Assembly: GCA_937958105.1 (NCBI GenBank)
Contig: CALFXJ010000008.1
Location: 1 to 39,566, forward strand
Origin: an uncultured Cellvibrio sp.
GTDB lineage: Bacteria; Pseudomonadota; Gammaproteobacteria; Pseudomonadales; Cellvibrionaceae
Direction: 5' to 3'
DNA: 39,566 nt
The notes under the pieces are model-generated. The model did no database searches. It saw only the letters and a list, made by a program, of their open reading frames with translations, and had not been told where the DNA came from. The translations under genes and the position numbers were made by a program. Positions 9,410-17,603 of this stretch are shown here, piece after piece (position 1 is the stretch's first letter; each line of letters opens with the position of its first letter).

Positions 9410-10255
9410 ATGAGTCAAATGCGTCCTGTACAAGTCATTGCAGTTTCCGGCGGCAAGGGCGGGGTAGGCAAGAGCAATATCTCAGTCAACCTCAGCATTG
9501 CTCTGGCTGAACTGCGCCGGCGGGTGGTCCTGCTGGATGCGGACCTCGGTCTGGCCAACATCGACGTCCTGCTTGGCCTTAAAGCCACTCATACCCTGGC
9601 CGATGTGCTGGCCGGCACCCACAGCCTGCGCGATGTGCTGGTGAATGGCCCCCAGGGGCTCAAGATTGTCCCGGCATCGTCCGGCGTACAGCATATGGCC
9701 GCCCTCAGCCCGTCAGAGCACGCCGGGCTGATCAATGCCTTCAATGAATTAAGTGATCAGGTAGATGTCCTGGTGATCGATACTGCGGCGGGCATCTCCG
9801 ATACCGTGGTCAGTTTTGTCCGGGCAGCCAACGAAGTGCTGATTGTGGTGTGTGATGAGCCTTCATCTATTACCGATGCTTACGCGCTGATCAAGCTGCT
9901 GAATAAAGAGTACGACATGCAGCGCTTCCGGGTCGTGGCAAATATGACGCGCACGCCCCAGGAAGGTCGCCATATGTTTACTAAACTGAACAACGCGTGT
10001 GAGAAGTTTCTGGACGTGACCCTGCAATACCTGGGGCACATTCCCTTTGATGAAAACGTGCGCAAGGCGGTACAGAAGCAGAAAGCGCTGCTGGAGTTTG
10101 CTCCCAGCAGCAAAGCCTCAGTCGCTATTCGTAACCTGGCCAAAGTGGTAGACCAATGGCCCTTGCCCAGTGCTCCTACCGGACGGCTGGAATTTTTTGT
10201 TGAACGTCTGTTGCTTGCTGCCAACTCGCGCAGCGCGACCTCCGGCATGTGGTGA
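9410..10255 (+). CDS. fleN: Flagellar number regulator FleN (FlhG), MinD-type ATPase
   Basis: FleN/FlhG limits flagellar number, in Pseudomonas by binding the sigma54 activator FleQ. The 281-residue protein has the deviant Walker A motif KGGVGKSN with Lys16 and Lys21, the switch DADLGLANID near residue 42, and a C-terminal amphipathic tail for membrane binding. GGAG at 9395-9398 lies 11 bases before the ATG, which is wider than usual; an in-frame ATG nine bases on is possible. The 163-bp gap after flhF holds a TATACT at 9303-9308 without a convincing -35 box, so an internal promoter is possible but unproven. Confidence 0.97.
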   Translation: MSQMRPVQVIAVSGGKGGVGKSNISVNLSIALAELRRRVVLLDADLGLANIDVLLGLKATHTLADVLAGTHSLRDVLVNGPQGLKIVPASSGVQHMAALSPSEHAGLINAFNELSDQVDVLVIDTAAGISDTVVSFVRAANEVLIVVCDEPSSITDAYALIKLLNKEYDMQRFRVVANMTRTPQEGRHMFTKLNNACEKFLDVTLQYLGHIPFDENVRKAVQKQKALLEFAPSSKASVAIRNLAKVVDQWPLPSAPTGRLEFFVERLLLAANSRSATSGMW

Positions 10256-10270
10256 TCGAAGGTAACCTGT

Positions 10271-11017
10271 ATGGGCGCAGTTGATGGACTAGCCATGTAC
10301 GACACAACGAAGCAACCCGCGAGTCAGATCTGCATTGAAGATTACGCGCCGCTGGTCAAGCGCATCGCTTACCACATGATGGTGCGCATGCCTGCCTGTG
10401 TGCAGGTGGATGATCTGATCCAGGCCGGCATGATCGGCCTGCTGGAAGCTGCGCAGAAATATGACGCATCGCGCGGAGCCAGTTTTGAAACCTACGCCGG
10501 TATCCGTATCCGCGGCGCTATCGTCGATGAGATGCGCCGTGGTGACTGGGCGCCTCGCTCGGTCCACCGCAACTCCCGTCTGATCGCTCAGGCCATCCGT
10601 ACCGTAGAAGCGCGTACCGGTCGCGACGCGCGTGACAGCGAAGTAGCGGAAGAGCTGGGCATCCCGGTTGAGGAATATTTCGCCATGCTGCAGGACTCCA
10701 GTTGCAGCCGGCTGTTCAGCTATGAAGAAACCTTTGGCGAAGAAGACAGCAATATTGATGCAAGTGAATCCAGCAGCGCCTTCGCCAGTCCTCTCGAAGG
10801 AATTCAACGGGATGCCCTAAAGCGATCGCTTGCGCAGGCGATAACACAATTACCTGAACGCGAACGTCTGGTCCTTGCACTTTATTACGACGAAGAACTG
10901 AACCTGAAAGAGATAGGGCAGGTGCTGGGTGTAAGTGAATCCCGGGTCAGCCAGATCCACAGCCAGGCCGCATTGCGGCTGCGCGCCCGCCTCGCTGAGT
11001 GGCGCAGCAGCGATTGA
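10271..11017 (+). CDS. fliA: RNA polymerase sigma factor FliA (sigma28)
   Basis: FliA directs late flagellar and chemotaxis transcription. The 248-residue protein shows sigma70-family regions 2 (PLVKRIAYHMMVRMP, DLIQAGMIGLLEA), 3 (RIRGAIVDEMRRGDW) and 4 (LPERERLVLALYYDEELNL followed by the helix-turn-helix EIGQVLGVSESRVSQI). It starts 15 bp after fleN, with AAGG 7 bases before the ATG; a second in-frame ATG at 10295 lacks a good site. No anti-sigma gene flgM is present in the window. Confidence 0.97.
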   Translation: MGAVDGLAMYDTTKQPASQICIEDYAPLVKRIAYHMMVRMPACVQVDDLIQAGMIGLLEAAQKYDASRGASFETYAGIRIRGAIVDEMRRGDWAPRSVHRNSRLIAQAIRTVEARTGRDARDSEVAEELGIPVEEYFAMLQDSSCSRLFSYEETFGEEDSNIDASESSSAFASPLEGIQRDALKRSLAQAITQLPERERLVLALYYDEELNLKEIGQVLGVSESRVSQIHSQAALRLRARLAEWRSSD

Positions 11018-11175
11018 CCCCTGGATATTTTGCCGGTACTTTGGCGCGCCGCATAACGGACCCGCTGCAGAGATCAGACCGGCTGACAGAAAACCTGTGA
11101 AAAACTGGCTACTGGACTAACAGCGACTAGACTACAAGTAAATGAAATTCCCGCCATGGGTAGACGGAGGTTGCA

Positions 11176-11559
11176 TTGGATAAGAACATGAAAATCCTGA
11201 TTGTCGATGATTTTTCGACCATGCGACGGATTATCAAAAATCTGCTCAGAGATCTGGGGTTTTCCAACACCCATGAAGCTGATGACGGGGTTACCGCGCT
11301 GCCGATGCTGCGCAGCGGCGATTACGATTTTCTGGTGACTGACTGGAACATGCCCGGTATGAGCGGCATCGACCTGCTGCGCGCCGTGCGTGCCGACGAA
11401 AAACTGTCTTCCTTGCCGGTATTGATGGTGACTGCTGAAGCCAAGCGCGATCAGATCATCGAAGCGGCCCAGGCAGGGGTTAATGGCTATGTGGTGAAAC
11501 CCTTCACCGCCCAGGCATTGAAAGAGAAAATTGAAAAGATCTTCGAGCGTGTCGGTTAA
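11176..11559 (+). CDS. cheY: Chemotaxis response regulator CheY (TTG start)
   Basis: CheY carries the phosphoryl signal from CheA to the flagellar switch. It is a single receiver domain of 127 residues with the acidic pair Asp11/Asp12, phospho-acceptor Asp56, Thr86 and Lys108, all in the expected places. The start is chosen as TTG because CGGAGG at 11165-11170 ends 5 bases before it; the first in-frame ATG (11188) would be 17 bases from that site. The resulting MDKN extension resembles E. coli CheY. The 158-bp gap after fliA shows no clear sigma28 promoter. Confidence 0.96.
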   Translation: MDKNMKILIVDDFSTMRRIIKNLLRDLGFSNTHEADDGVTALPMLRSGDYDFLVTDWNMPGMSGIDLLRAVRADEKLSSLPVLMVTAEAKRDQIIEAAQAGVNGYVVKPFTAQALKEKIEKIFERVG

Positions 11560-11615
11560 TTGACACAACGCAACAGGATTGGGTAGACAATGCGGGTAAA
11601 CAAAAAGGCGTTGTG

Positions 11616-12419
11616 ATGGCTTCCGAAATTCAGCTGCACCAAAATGAAGAATTTATTTCCGAGTTGAAAGAGTGCGCGAAATTATTAACCGAAAAATTGC
11701 AGGAGAATCGCTTTGAAGATGCTTCGCAATTAATTCACGCCATGCTGGAGGCCCGGGATCGACATATCTTTCAATCTGTCGGCCATCTGACACGCGCCCT
11801 GCATAACGCGATTGTTAACTTCCATGTTGATGCCGACCTGAGCAAAGAACCACCGAAGATAGAATCTTCGGAAATCCGTGATGCATCCAACCGTTTAAAT
11901 TACGTTATCGAGCTGACCCAGAAAGCGGCCGAGAAAACCATGGATATGGTGGAAGAAGCAGCCCCCATCGCCATGAATCTCGGTCAGGAAGCCAGCGCGC
12001 TGCGCGACCAGTGGGCGCGCCTGAAGCGCCGCGAGATGACCCCGGCAGAATTCCGCACGCTCTACGGGCGAATGGACGAATTCCTGGCCCAGATGGCTGT
12101 TGGCACCGAGCAGCTGGGGCGGAATTTACAGGAAATTATCCTCGAACAGGGCTTCCAGGATCTCACCGGACAGGTGCTGAAGCGCGTGATCGGTCTGATC
12201 AGTGATGTGGAACAGGACCTTGTCAGTCTGGTGCGTATCGCCGGACAGGTAGAAGAAATTACAGGTTTGGCTTCCGATGCCGATATGACCACACAGGAAG
12301 CCTTGCTGCGTAAACGGAAAACTGAAGCAGAAGGGCCGCAGATTAATGCCGCCGTTCGTGCGGATGTCGTTTCCGGGCAAGATGAAGTTGATGACTTATT
12401 GTCGAGTCTGGGTTTTTAA
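11616..12419 (+). CDS. cheZ: CheY-P phosphatase CheZ
   Basis: CheZ dephosphorylates CheY-P to end the tumble or reversal signal. The 267-residue protein is mainly helical and has the catalytic segment with the conserved Gln (QGFQDLTGQVLKRV) and the C-terminal CheY-binding peptide ending EVDDLLSSLGF. The ATG at 11616 has AAGG 7 bases upstream; a GTG directly before it (11613) is also possible. It follows cheY by 56 bp and is separated from cheA by a hairpin. Confidence 0.95.
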   Translation: MASEIQLHQNEEFISELKECAKLLTEKLQENRFEDASQLIHAMLEARDRHIFQSVGHLTRALHNAIVNFHVDADLSKEPPKIESSEIRDASNRLNYVIELTQKAAEKTMDMVEEAAPIAMNLGQEASALRDQWARLKRREMTPAEFRTLYGRMDEFLAQMAVGTEQLGRNLQEIILEQGFQDLTGQVLKRVIGLISDVEQDLVSLVRIAGQVEEITGLASDADMTTQEALLRKRKTEAEGPQINAAVRADVVSGQDEVDDLLSSLGF

Positions 12420-12441
12420 CTTGAGTCGTGCAACTCAAGTT
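12418..12441 (+). promoter_or_regulatory. Perfect 9-bp hairpin between cheZ and cheA
   Basis: AACTTGAGT (12418-12426) pairs without mismatch with ACTCAAGTT (12433-12441) around the 6-base loop CGTGCA. There is no T-tract after it, so it is not an intrinsic terminator. It begins in the cheZ stop codon and ends three bases before the cheA ribosome-binding site, a position suited to mRNA stabilisation or setting relative expression. Confidence 0.6.
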
Positions 12442-12456
12442 GCAGAGGGTTGATGA

Positions 12457-14673
12457 ATGAGTTTTGGTGACGACGAGGACATTCTTCAGGACTTCCTGGT
12501 GGAAGCCGGCGAGATTTTGGAGCGCCTCTCGCAACAATTGGTCGACTTGGAACAACGTCCGGACGATAACAATTTATTGAACGCGATCTTTCGCGGATTC
12601 CATACCGTCAAAGGCGGTGCGGGCTTTTTGCAATTGACCCCCATGGTTGATTGCTGCCACGTGACCGAAAATCTGTTCGACATCCTGCGCAATGGTAAAC
12701 GCACTGTCACGCCCGAATTGATGGACGTGGTGCTGCAGGCGCTGGATGCCGTCAACCAGCAGTTCGAGCTGGTTTCCCAGCGTGAAGAACTGCCGCCGGT
12801 AGATCCGGCTTTGATCGCTGCACTTGAACGTCTGGTGTCCTGCGCTGATCTCGCGGAAGCGGACAATGTCCCGGCCGAAGTCGCACAGCCCGAAACAGCA
12901 CAGCCGGAAGAAGTCACGCACGGCGATATTACTGATCAGGAATTTGAAGAACTGCTGAATGCCATCGCTGACGATAATCCGTCGGCCACGCCGGCACCGG
13001 CTGCAGCAGCATCTGACGATATTACCGACGACGAATTTGAAGCGCTGCTGGATCAACTGCACGGCAAAGGCAAAGGCCCGGCCGGCGGAAGCCAGCCTGT
13101 GGCAACCCCCGCTAATGCGTCAGCCAGCGACGATATCACTGACGACGAATTCGAAGCACTGCTGGATCAGCTGCACGGTAAAGGCAAGGGTCCAGCCAGC
13201 GCCAAGACAGCGCCTGCCGGTGCGGAGAACTCTGCGCCCAAAACGGATAACGCAGCGGGTAGTTCCGACCTGATTACCGAAGACGAATTTGAAGCGCTGC
13301 TGGATCAACTGCACGGCAAGGGCAAAGCACCTTCTGCTAAACCTGCAGAGCCGATTGTCGCCCCGGCTGCAGCGGTTCCGGCCAGCAAACCTGCCTCAGC
13401 CCCGGCTCCGCAAAAAAGTGAACCTGCCAAAGTGCTCAAGCCGGTAGCAACGGCTGAAAAAGAATCCAGCAACGTTGCGCCGGCTGTGGAAACCACTGTA
13501 CGCGTGGACACCCAGCGTCTGGATGACATCATGAACATGGTGGGGGAACTGGTGCTGGTACGTAACCGTCTGGTGCGTCTCGGTGCAGGCTCTCAGGATG
13601 AAGCCCTCGCAAAAGCTGTGGCCAACCTCGATGTAGTCACTGCGGATTTGCAGATGTCGGTAATGAAAACCCGCATGCAGCCGATCAAAAAAGTGTTTGG
13701 TCGTTTTCCGCGTGTGGTGCGCGATCTGGCGCGCAACCTGAAAAAAGAAATCAATCTGGATCTGGTCGGTGAAGACACGGATCTGGATAAAAACCTGGTA
13801 GAAGCGCTGGCCGATCCGCTGGTGCACCTGGTGCGTAACTCTGTCGATCACGGTATTGAACTGCCGGATGTGCGCGAAGCCAATGGCAAACCGCGGGTAG
13901 GGCAGATCATATTGTCCGCCGAGCAGGAGGGCGATCATATTCTCCTGTCCATCACCGACGATGGTGCCGGTATGGACCCCGTGAAACTGCGTCGCATCGC
14001 GGTCGAGCGAGGCATGTTTGACGAAGATACCGCCAATCGCCTGTCGGACACCGAAGCGTTCAACCTGATCTTTGCACCGGGCTTCTCTACCAAGAAAGAA
14101 ATTTCCGATGTGTCCGGCCGTGGTGTCGGCATGGATGTGGTAAAGACCAAGATTTCCCAGCTCAACGGCAGTGTTGAAATCCAGTCGGCCATTGGCAAGG
14201 GCACTCGCCTGGTTATCAAAGTGCCGCTGACCCTCGCGATCATGCCGACCCTGATGATCATGCTCGGCCAGCAGACATTCGCTCTGCCGCTGGCCAACGT
14301 GAACGAAATTTTCCATATGGATCTGCGCAAGAGCCACGTGGTGGACGGTCAGGAATGCATTGCCATCCGTGATCAGGCCATACCGCTGTTCCATCTGAAA
14401 CAGTGGCTCGTCAAAGGCACAGAGAGCGAGCGTCTGCAGGACGAAGCTCACGTTGTTATCGTCAGTGTCGGTACCCGTCGTGTCGGTTTTGTGGTGGATC
14501 AACTGATCGGTCAGGAAGAGGTGGTGATCAAGCCACTGGGCAAGATGCTTCACGGCACGCCGGGTATGGCCGGTGCGACCATTACCGGTGACGGCACCAT
14601 CGCCCTGATCCTCGATGTGCCCGGATTGTTGCGGCGCTATGCGCGCGGTACCAGTTCCTGGGGACACAATTAA
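12457..14673 (+). CDS. cheA: Chemotaxis histidine kinase CheA
   Basis: CheA autophosphorylates when receptors signal and passes the phosphate to CheY and CheB. The 738-residue protein has an N-terminal HPt domain with phospho-acceptor His49 in HTVKGGAGF. It continues with a long Ala/Pro linker (about 135-340) carrying four copies of an acidic motif, a dimerisation helix pair (about 348-410), the HATPase domain (N box HLVRNSVDHGIE, G boxes DDGAGMD and GRGVGMD; about 415-600) and a C-terminal CheW-like domain (about 600-735). A classical P2 CheY-binding domain is not evident. AGAGGG lies 7 bases before the ATG. Confidence 0.97.
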   Translation: MSFGDDEDILQDFLVEAGEILERLSQQLVDLEQRPDDNNLLNAIFRGFHTVKGGAGFLQLTPMVDCCHVTENLFDILRNGKRTVTPELMDVVLQALDAVNQQFELVSQREELPPVDPALIAALERLVSCADLAEADNVPAEVAQPETAQPEEVTHGDITDQEFEELLNAIADDNPSATPAPAAAASDDITDDEFEALLDQLHGKGKGPAGGSQPVATPANASASDDITDDEFEALLDQLHGKGKGPASAKTAPAGAENSAPKTDNAAGSSDLITEDEFEALLDQLHGKGKAPSAKPAEPIVAPAAAVPASKPASAPAPQKSEPAKVLKPVATAEKESSNVAPAVETTVRVDTQRLDDIMNMVGELVLVRNRLVRLGAGSQDEALAKAVANLDVVTADLQMSVMKTRMQPIKKVFGRFPRVVRDLARNLKKEINLDLVGEDTDLDKNLVEALADPLVHLVRNSVDHGIELPDVREANGKPRVGQIILSAEQEGDHILLSITDDGAGMDPVKLRRIAVERGMFDEDTANRLSDTEAFNLIFAPGFSTKKEISDVSGRGVGMDVVKTKISQLNGSVEIQSAIGKGTRLVIKVPLTLAIMPTLMIMLGQQTFALPLANVNEIFHMDLRKSHVVDGQECIAIRDQAIPLFHLKQWLVKGTESERLQDEAHVVIVSVGTRRVGFVVDQLIGQEEVVIKPLGKMLHGTPGMAGATITGDGTIALILDVPGLLRRYARGTSSWGHN
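12925..13335 (+). repeat. Four acidic motif repeats inside cheA
   Basis: Copies of a motif of the form D-[IL]-T-[DE]-x-E-F-E-x-L-L begin at codons 157, 187, 225 and 271 (bases 12925, 13015, 13129, 13267). The last three are nearly identical over about 22 residues, ending in LDQLHGKGK, and are separated by Ala/Pro/Ser spacers of 15-25 residues. The first copy is diverged and lacks the HGKGK part. DNA identity is high but with synonymous changes, so the copies are not very recent. Confidence 0.9.
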
Positions 14674-14748
14674 GTCCCGCTGATATCCAACAACTTTTAG
14701 TTATGCAACGGATGCTGTTTTACAGTAAGACGTTGCGGAGTATTGTTC

Positions 14749-15858
14749 ATGCCATTGAGGGTGCTGATTGTCGATGACTCGAATTTCTTTCAGCTTCGGT
14801 TGAAGGATATTATTGGGCAGCACCCAGAACTGCAGGTGGTTGGTATCGCCAGCAACGGCCGCGAAGCTGTAGAAAAAGCAGCGGAACTGCGGCCGGATAT
14901 CATCACCATGGATTTTGAGATGCCGGTGATGGACGGCGTTACTGCCGTCAAGCACATCATGGCGCAGCGTCCTGTCCCTATCCTGATGTTTTCCTCGCTC
15001 ACCTACGAAGGCGCACGTATTACGCTTGATGCGCTGGCAGCGGGAGCCATGGATTTCATGCCCAAGGATTTTGCGGAAGTCTCACGCAACTCCAGCGCAC
15101 TGAAAGAAAAACTGCACGAGCGCCTGCTGACGCTGGGCCGTTCCGGTTATCGTTCCGGCGCCGCAGCAAGTCTGCCTGTTCGCACGCAAACGCCCCGGCC
15201 TGCACCCGCTGCGCCTGTAGCAACGCCAAAGCCTGCTGCGCCCGCGCCAAAAACCTCCACGGCAACAACCGACAACTACACCCTGAAGAAAAAGCCCAAG
15301 CTGCTGGTGATCGGTGCTTCCACCGGTGGGCCGGTTGCCTTGAACGAAGTGCTGACGGCCTTACCGTCAAATTTTCCTTTACCCATTCTGCTGGTCCAGC
15401 ATATGCCGGAAAACTTCACCAAAGCCTTTGCAGAGCGGTTGAATCGGCAATGCAAAATTCAGGTACGCGAAGCTGTGGATGGCGATGTATTACGACCGGG
15501 TCTCGCATTGCTTGCGCCCGGCGGTAAGCAGATGATGCTGGATAAACGCAACAGCATGAGTGTCAGAATTCTGCCGGATGACGACCGGGTGAATTACAAG
15601 CCCTCTCTGGATATTACCTTTGGCTCAGCAGCTAACACCTTTGGTGACAGAGTGCTGGGTATTGTATTAACCGGCATGGGCGCCGACGGCTGTAATGGGG
15701 CGCGCATGCTGAAGCAGGCCGGTTCATCCATCTGGTCCCAGGATGAAGCCAGTTGTGTGATCTACGGAATGCCGGCGGCGGTGGCCAAGGCGCAGTTAAC
15801 GGATAAGGTGCTGAGTCTGAAAGACATCGGCCCACGACTGGTTCGCGAGGTGATGTAG
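14749..15858 (+). CDS. cheB: Chemotaxis methylesterase/glutamine deamidase CheB
   Basis: CheB removes methyl groups from chemoreceptors when phosphorylated by CheA. An N-terminal receiver domain (Asp9, Asp10, phospho-acceptor Asp55, Lys near 104) is joined by a Pro/Ala linker (about 140-180) to the methylesterase domain with catalytic triad Ser191 (GASTGG), His218 (QHMPENFT) and Asp313 (MGADG). The ATG at 14749 has GGAG 8 bases upstream and gives 369 residues; an in-frame TTG six bases earlier has no better support. No cheR is in the window, so the methyltransferase must be elsewhere. Confidence 0.97.
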   Translation: MPLRVLIVDDSNFFQLRLKDIIGQHPELQVVGIASNGREAVEKAAELRPDIITMDFEMPVMDGVTAVKHIMAQRPVPILMFSSLTYEGARITLDALAAGAMDFMPKDFAEVSRNSSALKEKLHERLLTLGRSGYRSGAAASLPVRTQTPRPAPAAPVATPKPAAPAPKTSTATTDNYTLKKKPKLLVIGASTGGPVALNEVLTALPSNFPLPILLVQHMPENFTKAFAERLNRQCKIQVREAVDGDVLRPGLALLAPGGKQMMLDKRNSMSVRILPDDDRVNYKPSLDITFGSAANTFGDRVLGIVLTGMGADGCNGARMLKQAGSSIWSQDEASCVIYGMPAAVAKAQLTDKVLSLKDIGPRLVREVM

Positions 15859-15859
15859 C

Positions 15860-16600
15860 GTGGATGTGCTCAGTATTCTCGGTGTGATCATCGGCTTTGC
15901 CGCGCTGATCGGTGGAAATTTTATTGAAGGCGGCTCGATCCAGTCGCTGCTTAACGGACCGGCGGCGTTGATCGTAATCGGCGGTACCTTCGGTGCCGCA
16001 ATATTGCAGACGCCTAAAAACAGTTTGATCCGTGCGTGGAAGATTCTGCCCTGGGTCATCATGCCGCCGCAGAATCCCTTTAAAGAAGGCATCGCCAAAC
16101 TCGTGCGCTGGGCGCACGCCGCGCGCAAAGAAGGTCTGCTGGGACTGGAGCATATTGCCGATGCAGAAAAAGATCGCTTTGCCCGTAAAGGTCTGCAGTT
16201 GCTGGTGGACGGCAGCGAGCCGGAGATGATCCGGCGCGTTATGGAGTCCGAGCTTATTATTGATGAGCAGCGCGACCTGGACGCCATCAAGTTTTTTGAA
16301 AGCATGGGCGGTTATGCGCCGACCATCGGCATCATCGGAGCGGTGATGGGATTGATTCACGTGATGCGTAACCTTGCCGATCCCGAACAGCTGGGGCCGG
16401 GCATCGCTGTCGCTTTTGTTGCAACGATTTACGGTGTTGCGCTGGCGAACCTGCTGTTTATTCCCATCGCCAATAAATTGCGCATGTGTATCAACGAGCG
16501 GTCGCAATATCGCGAACTCATGATCGAAGGCATTATCTCCCTCGCCGATGGAGAAAATCCCCGCTCAATTGAAATGAAACTCAACGGTTATTTGCATTAA
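15860..16600 (+). CDS. motC: Flagellar stator protein MotC (MotA homologue)
   Basis: This 246-residue MotA/ExbB-family protein has four predicted membrane segments (about residues 3-20, 30-50, 148-170, 180-205) and a charged cytoplasmic loop between the second and third. With MotD it forms an ion-driven stator; in Pseudomonas MotCD is the second stator, important for swarming. It starts with GTG one base after the cheB stop, with AGGTG 7 bases upstream. The position between cheB and motD is characteristic of MotC rather than MotA. Confidence 0.94.
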   Translation: MDVLSILGVIIGFAALIGGNFIEGGSIQSLLNGPAALIVIGGTFGAAILQTPKNSLIRAWKILPWVIMPPQNPFKEGIAKLVRWAHAARKEGLLGLEHIADAEKDRFARKGLQLLVDGSEPEMIRRVMESELIIDEQRDLDAIKFFESMGGYAPTIGIIGAVMGLIHVMRNLADPEQLGPGIAVAFVATIYGVALANLLFIPIANKLRMCINERSQYRELMIEGIISLADGENPRSIEMKLNGYLH

Positions 16601-17484
16601 TGATCCGCCGCAGACGTGCAGAGGTACATGTTAATCAGGAACGTTGGCTGGTTTCCTACGCCGACTTCATTACCCTGTTGTTTGCGTTTTTTGTGGTGAT
16701 GTACTCCATCTCCCAGGTCAACCAGAGCAAGTACCGCGTCTTGTCCGAAACCTTTGAGCACGCCTTTAATTCGCGACAGGTAACGCCGGACACCACCTCC
16801 AGTAATCCCACCCGCAAAGTCATCAACCCGATTCAGGTGGGCGAGCCCGCGCTCAGTCCCGCTCCCAGCGCGATTGATATAACGCCCAACAGCAGCAGTA
16901 CGCCAGAACCGCTTCCCGTGGATCAGCTGGAAGAAATTTCTTCTTTATTTAACGAGCGTTTCGCAGATCTGATTAACGACGAACTGGTGTCGGTAACGAG
17001 CAATGAATTGTGGCTGCAGATCGAGCTGAGAGACAGCATCCTGTTTGCCTCCGGCGGTGCCGAGCCCAGCCTGCAGGCTCAGGCTATCTTTGATGAGATC
17101 GGCAGCATCCTCAAGAATTATCCTAATCCGATTCAGGTGGAAGGCTTCACCGATAATATTCCGATCAGCAATCCGCGTTACCCAAGCAACTGGGAACTGT
17201 CGTCTGCCCGCGCAACGGCCATTGTCAAACTGCTGGCGGCCCGCGGTGTGGCACCGCAGCGATTGTCAGCCGTTGGCTACGGCGAGTTTCAGCCAGTGGC
17301 GAGCAATGAACATCCTGACGGTCGCGCGCAGAACCGTCGTGTTGCGCTGATGATTGCGCGACGCAAGATGGAACGGCCGGGAGCTACTGTCAATCAACAG
17401 ATTGAACGGACACGGCCAGCACCCGCTGCGACAGGAACGCCATCGAATCCGTCGACCGAGAACGGGTCGGCAGGAGCCCGCTGA
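16600..17484 (+). CDS. motD: Flagellar stator protein MotD (MotB homologue)
   Basis: The 294-residue protein has one N-terminal membrane helix (about residues 19-38) with the essential Asp22 in SYADFITLLFAFF, and a C-terminal OmpA/MotB peptidoglycan-binding domain (about 140-255; GFTDNIPISNPRYPSNWELS). It anchors the stator to the cell wall. Its ATG overlaps the motC stop by one base (TAATG), which implies translational coupling. A Pro/Thr/Ala-rich tail follows the domain. Confidence 0.95.
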   Translation: MIRRRRAEVHVNQERWLVSYADFITLLFAFFVVMYSISQVNQSKYRVLSETFEHAFNSRQVTPDTTSSNPTRKVINPIQVGEPALSPAPSAIDITPNSSSTPEPLPVDQLEEISSLFNERFADLINDELVSVTSNELWLQIELRDSILFASGGAEPSLQAQAIFDEIGSILKNYPNPIQVEGFTDNIPISNPRYPSNWELSSARATAIVKLLAARGVAPQRLSAVGYGEFQPVASNEHPDGRAQNRRVALMIARRKMERPGATVNQQIERTRPAPAATGTPSNPSTENGSAGAR

Positions 17485-17508
17485 TGTCTGGTGAACCCCT
17501 GGCCGCAC

Positions 17509-17531
17509 CCGTTGCATTGAAGATGCAACGG
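17509..17531 (+). promoter_or_regulatory. Perfect 9-bp hairpin between motD and parA
   Basis: CCGTTGCAT (17509-17517) pairs perfectly with ATGCAACGG (17523-17531) around a 5-base loop. The downstream bases CATAGTCTTTGC contain no proper T-tract, so it is at most a weak terminator and may act as an mRNA processing or attenuation element between the stator pair and parA. Confidence 0.5.
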
Positions 17532-17603
17532 CATAGTCTTTGCTTCAGCTGTATGACAAGACATAAAACGAACAACGATTGACGTTGACGAGGATCATTC
17601 AGC

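Noticed and set aside
11018..11175. Sigma28 promoter before cheY
   Set aside because: No TAAA-N15-GCCGATAA-like sequence in the gap; cheY is probably read from upstream promoters.
13396..14667. Long open frame of 423 codons antisense to cheA
   Set aside because: It lies wholly opposite conserved CheA domains, its translation is rich in His/Gln/Arg without a recognisable domain, and it follows from codon bias of the sense strand.
15632..16507. 291-codon open frame antisense to cheB and motC
   Set aside because: Spans two well-conserved genes on the other strand and has low-complexity composition.
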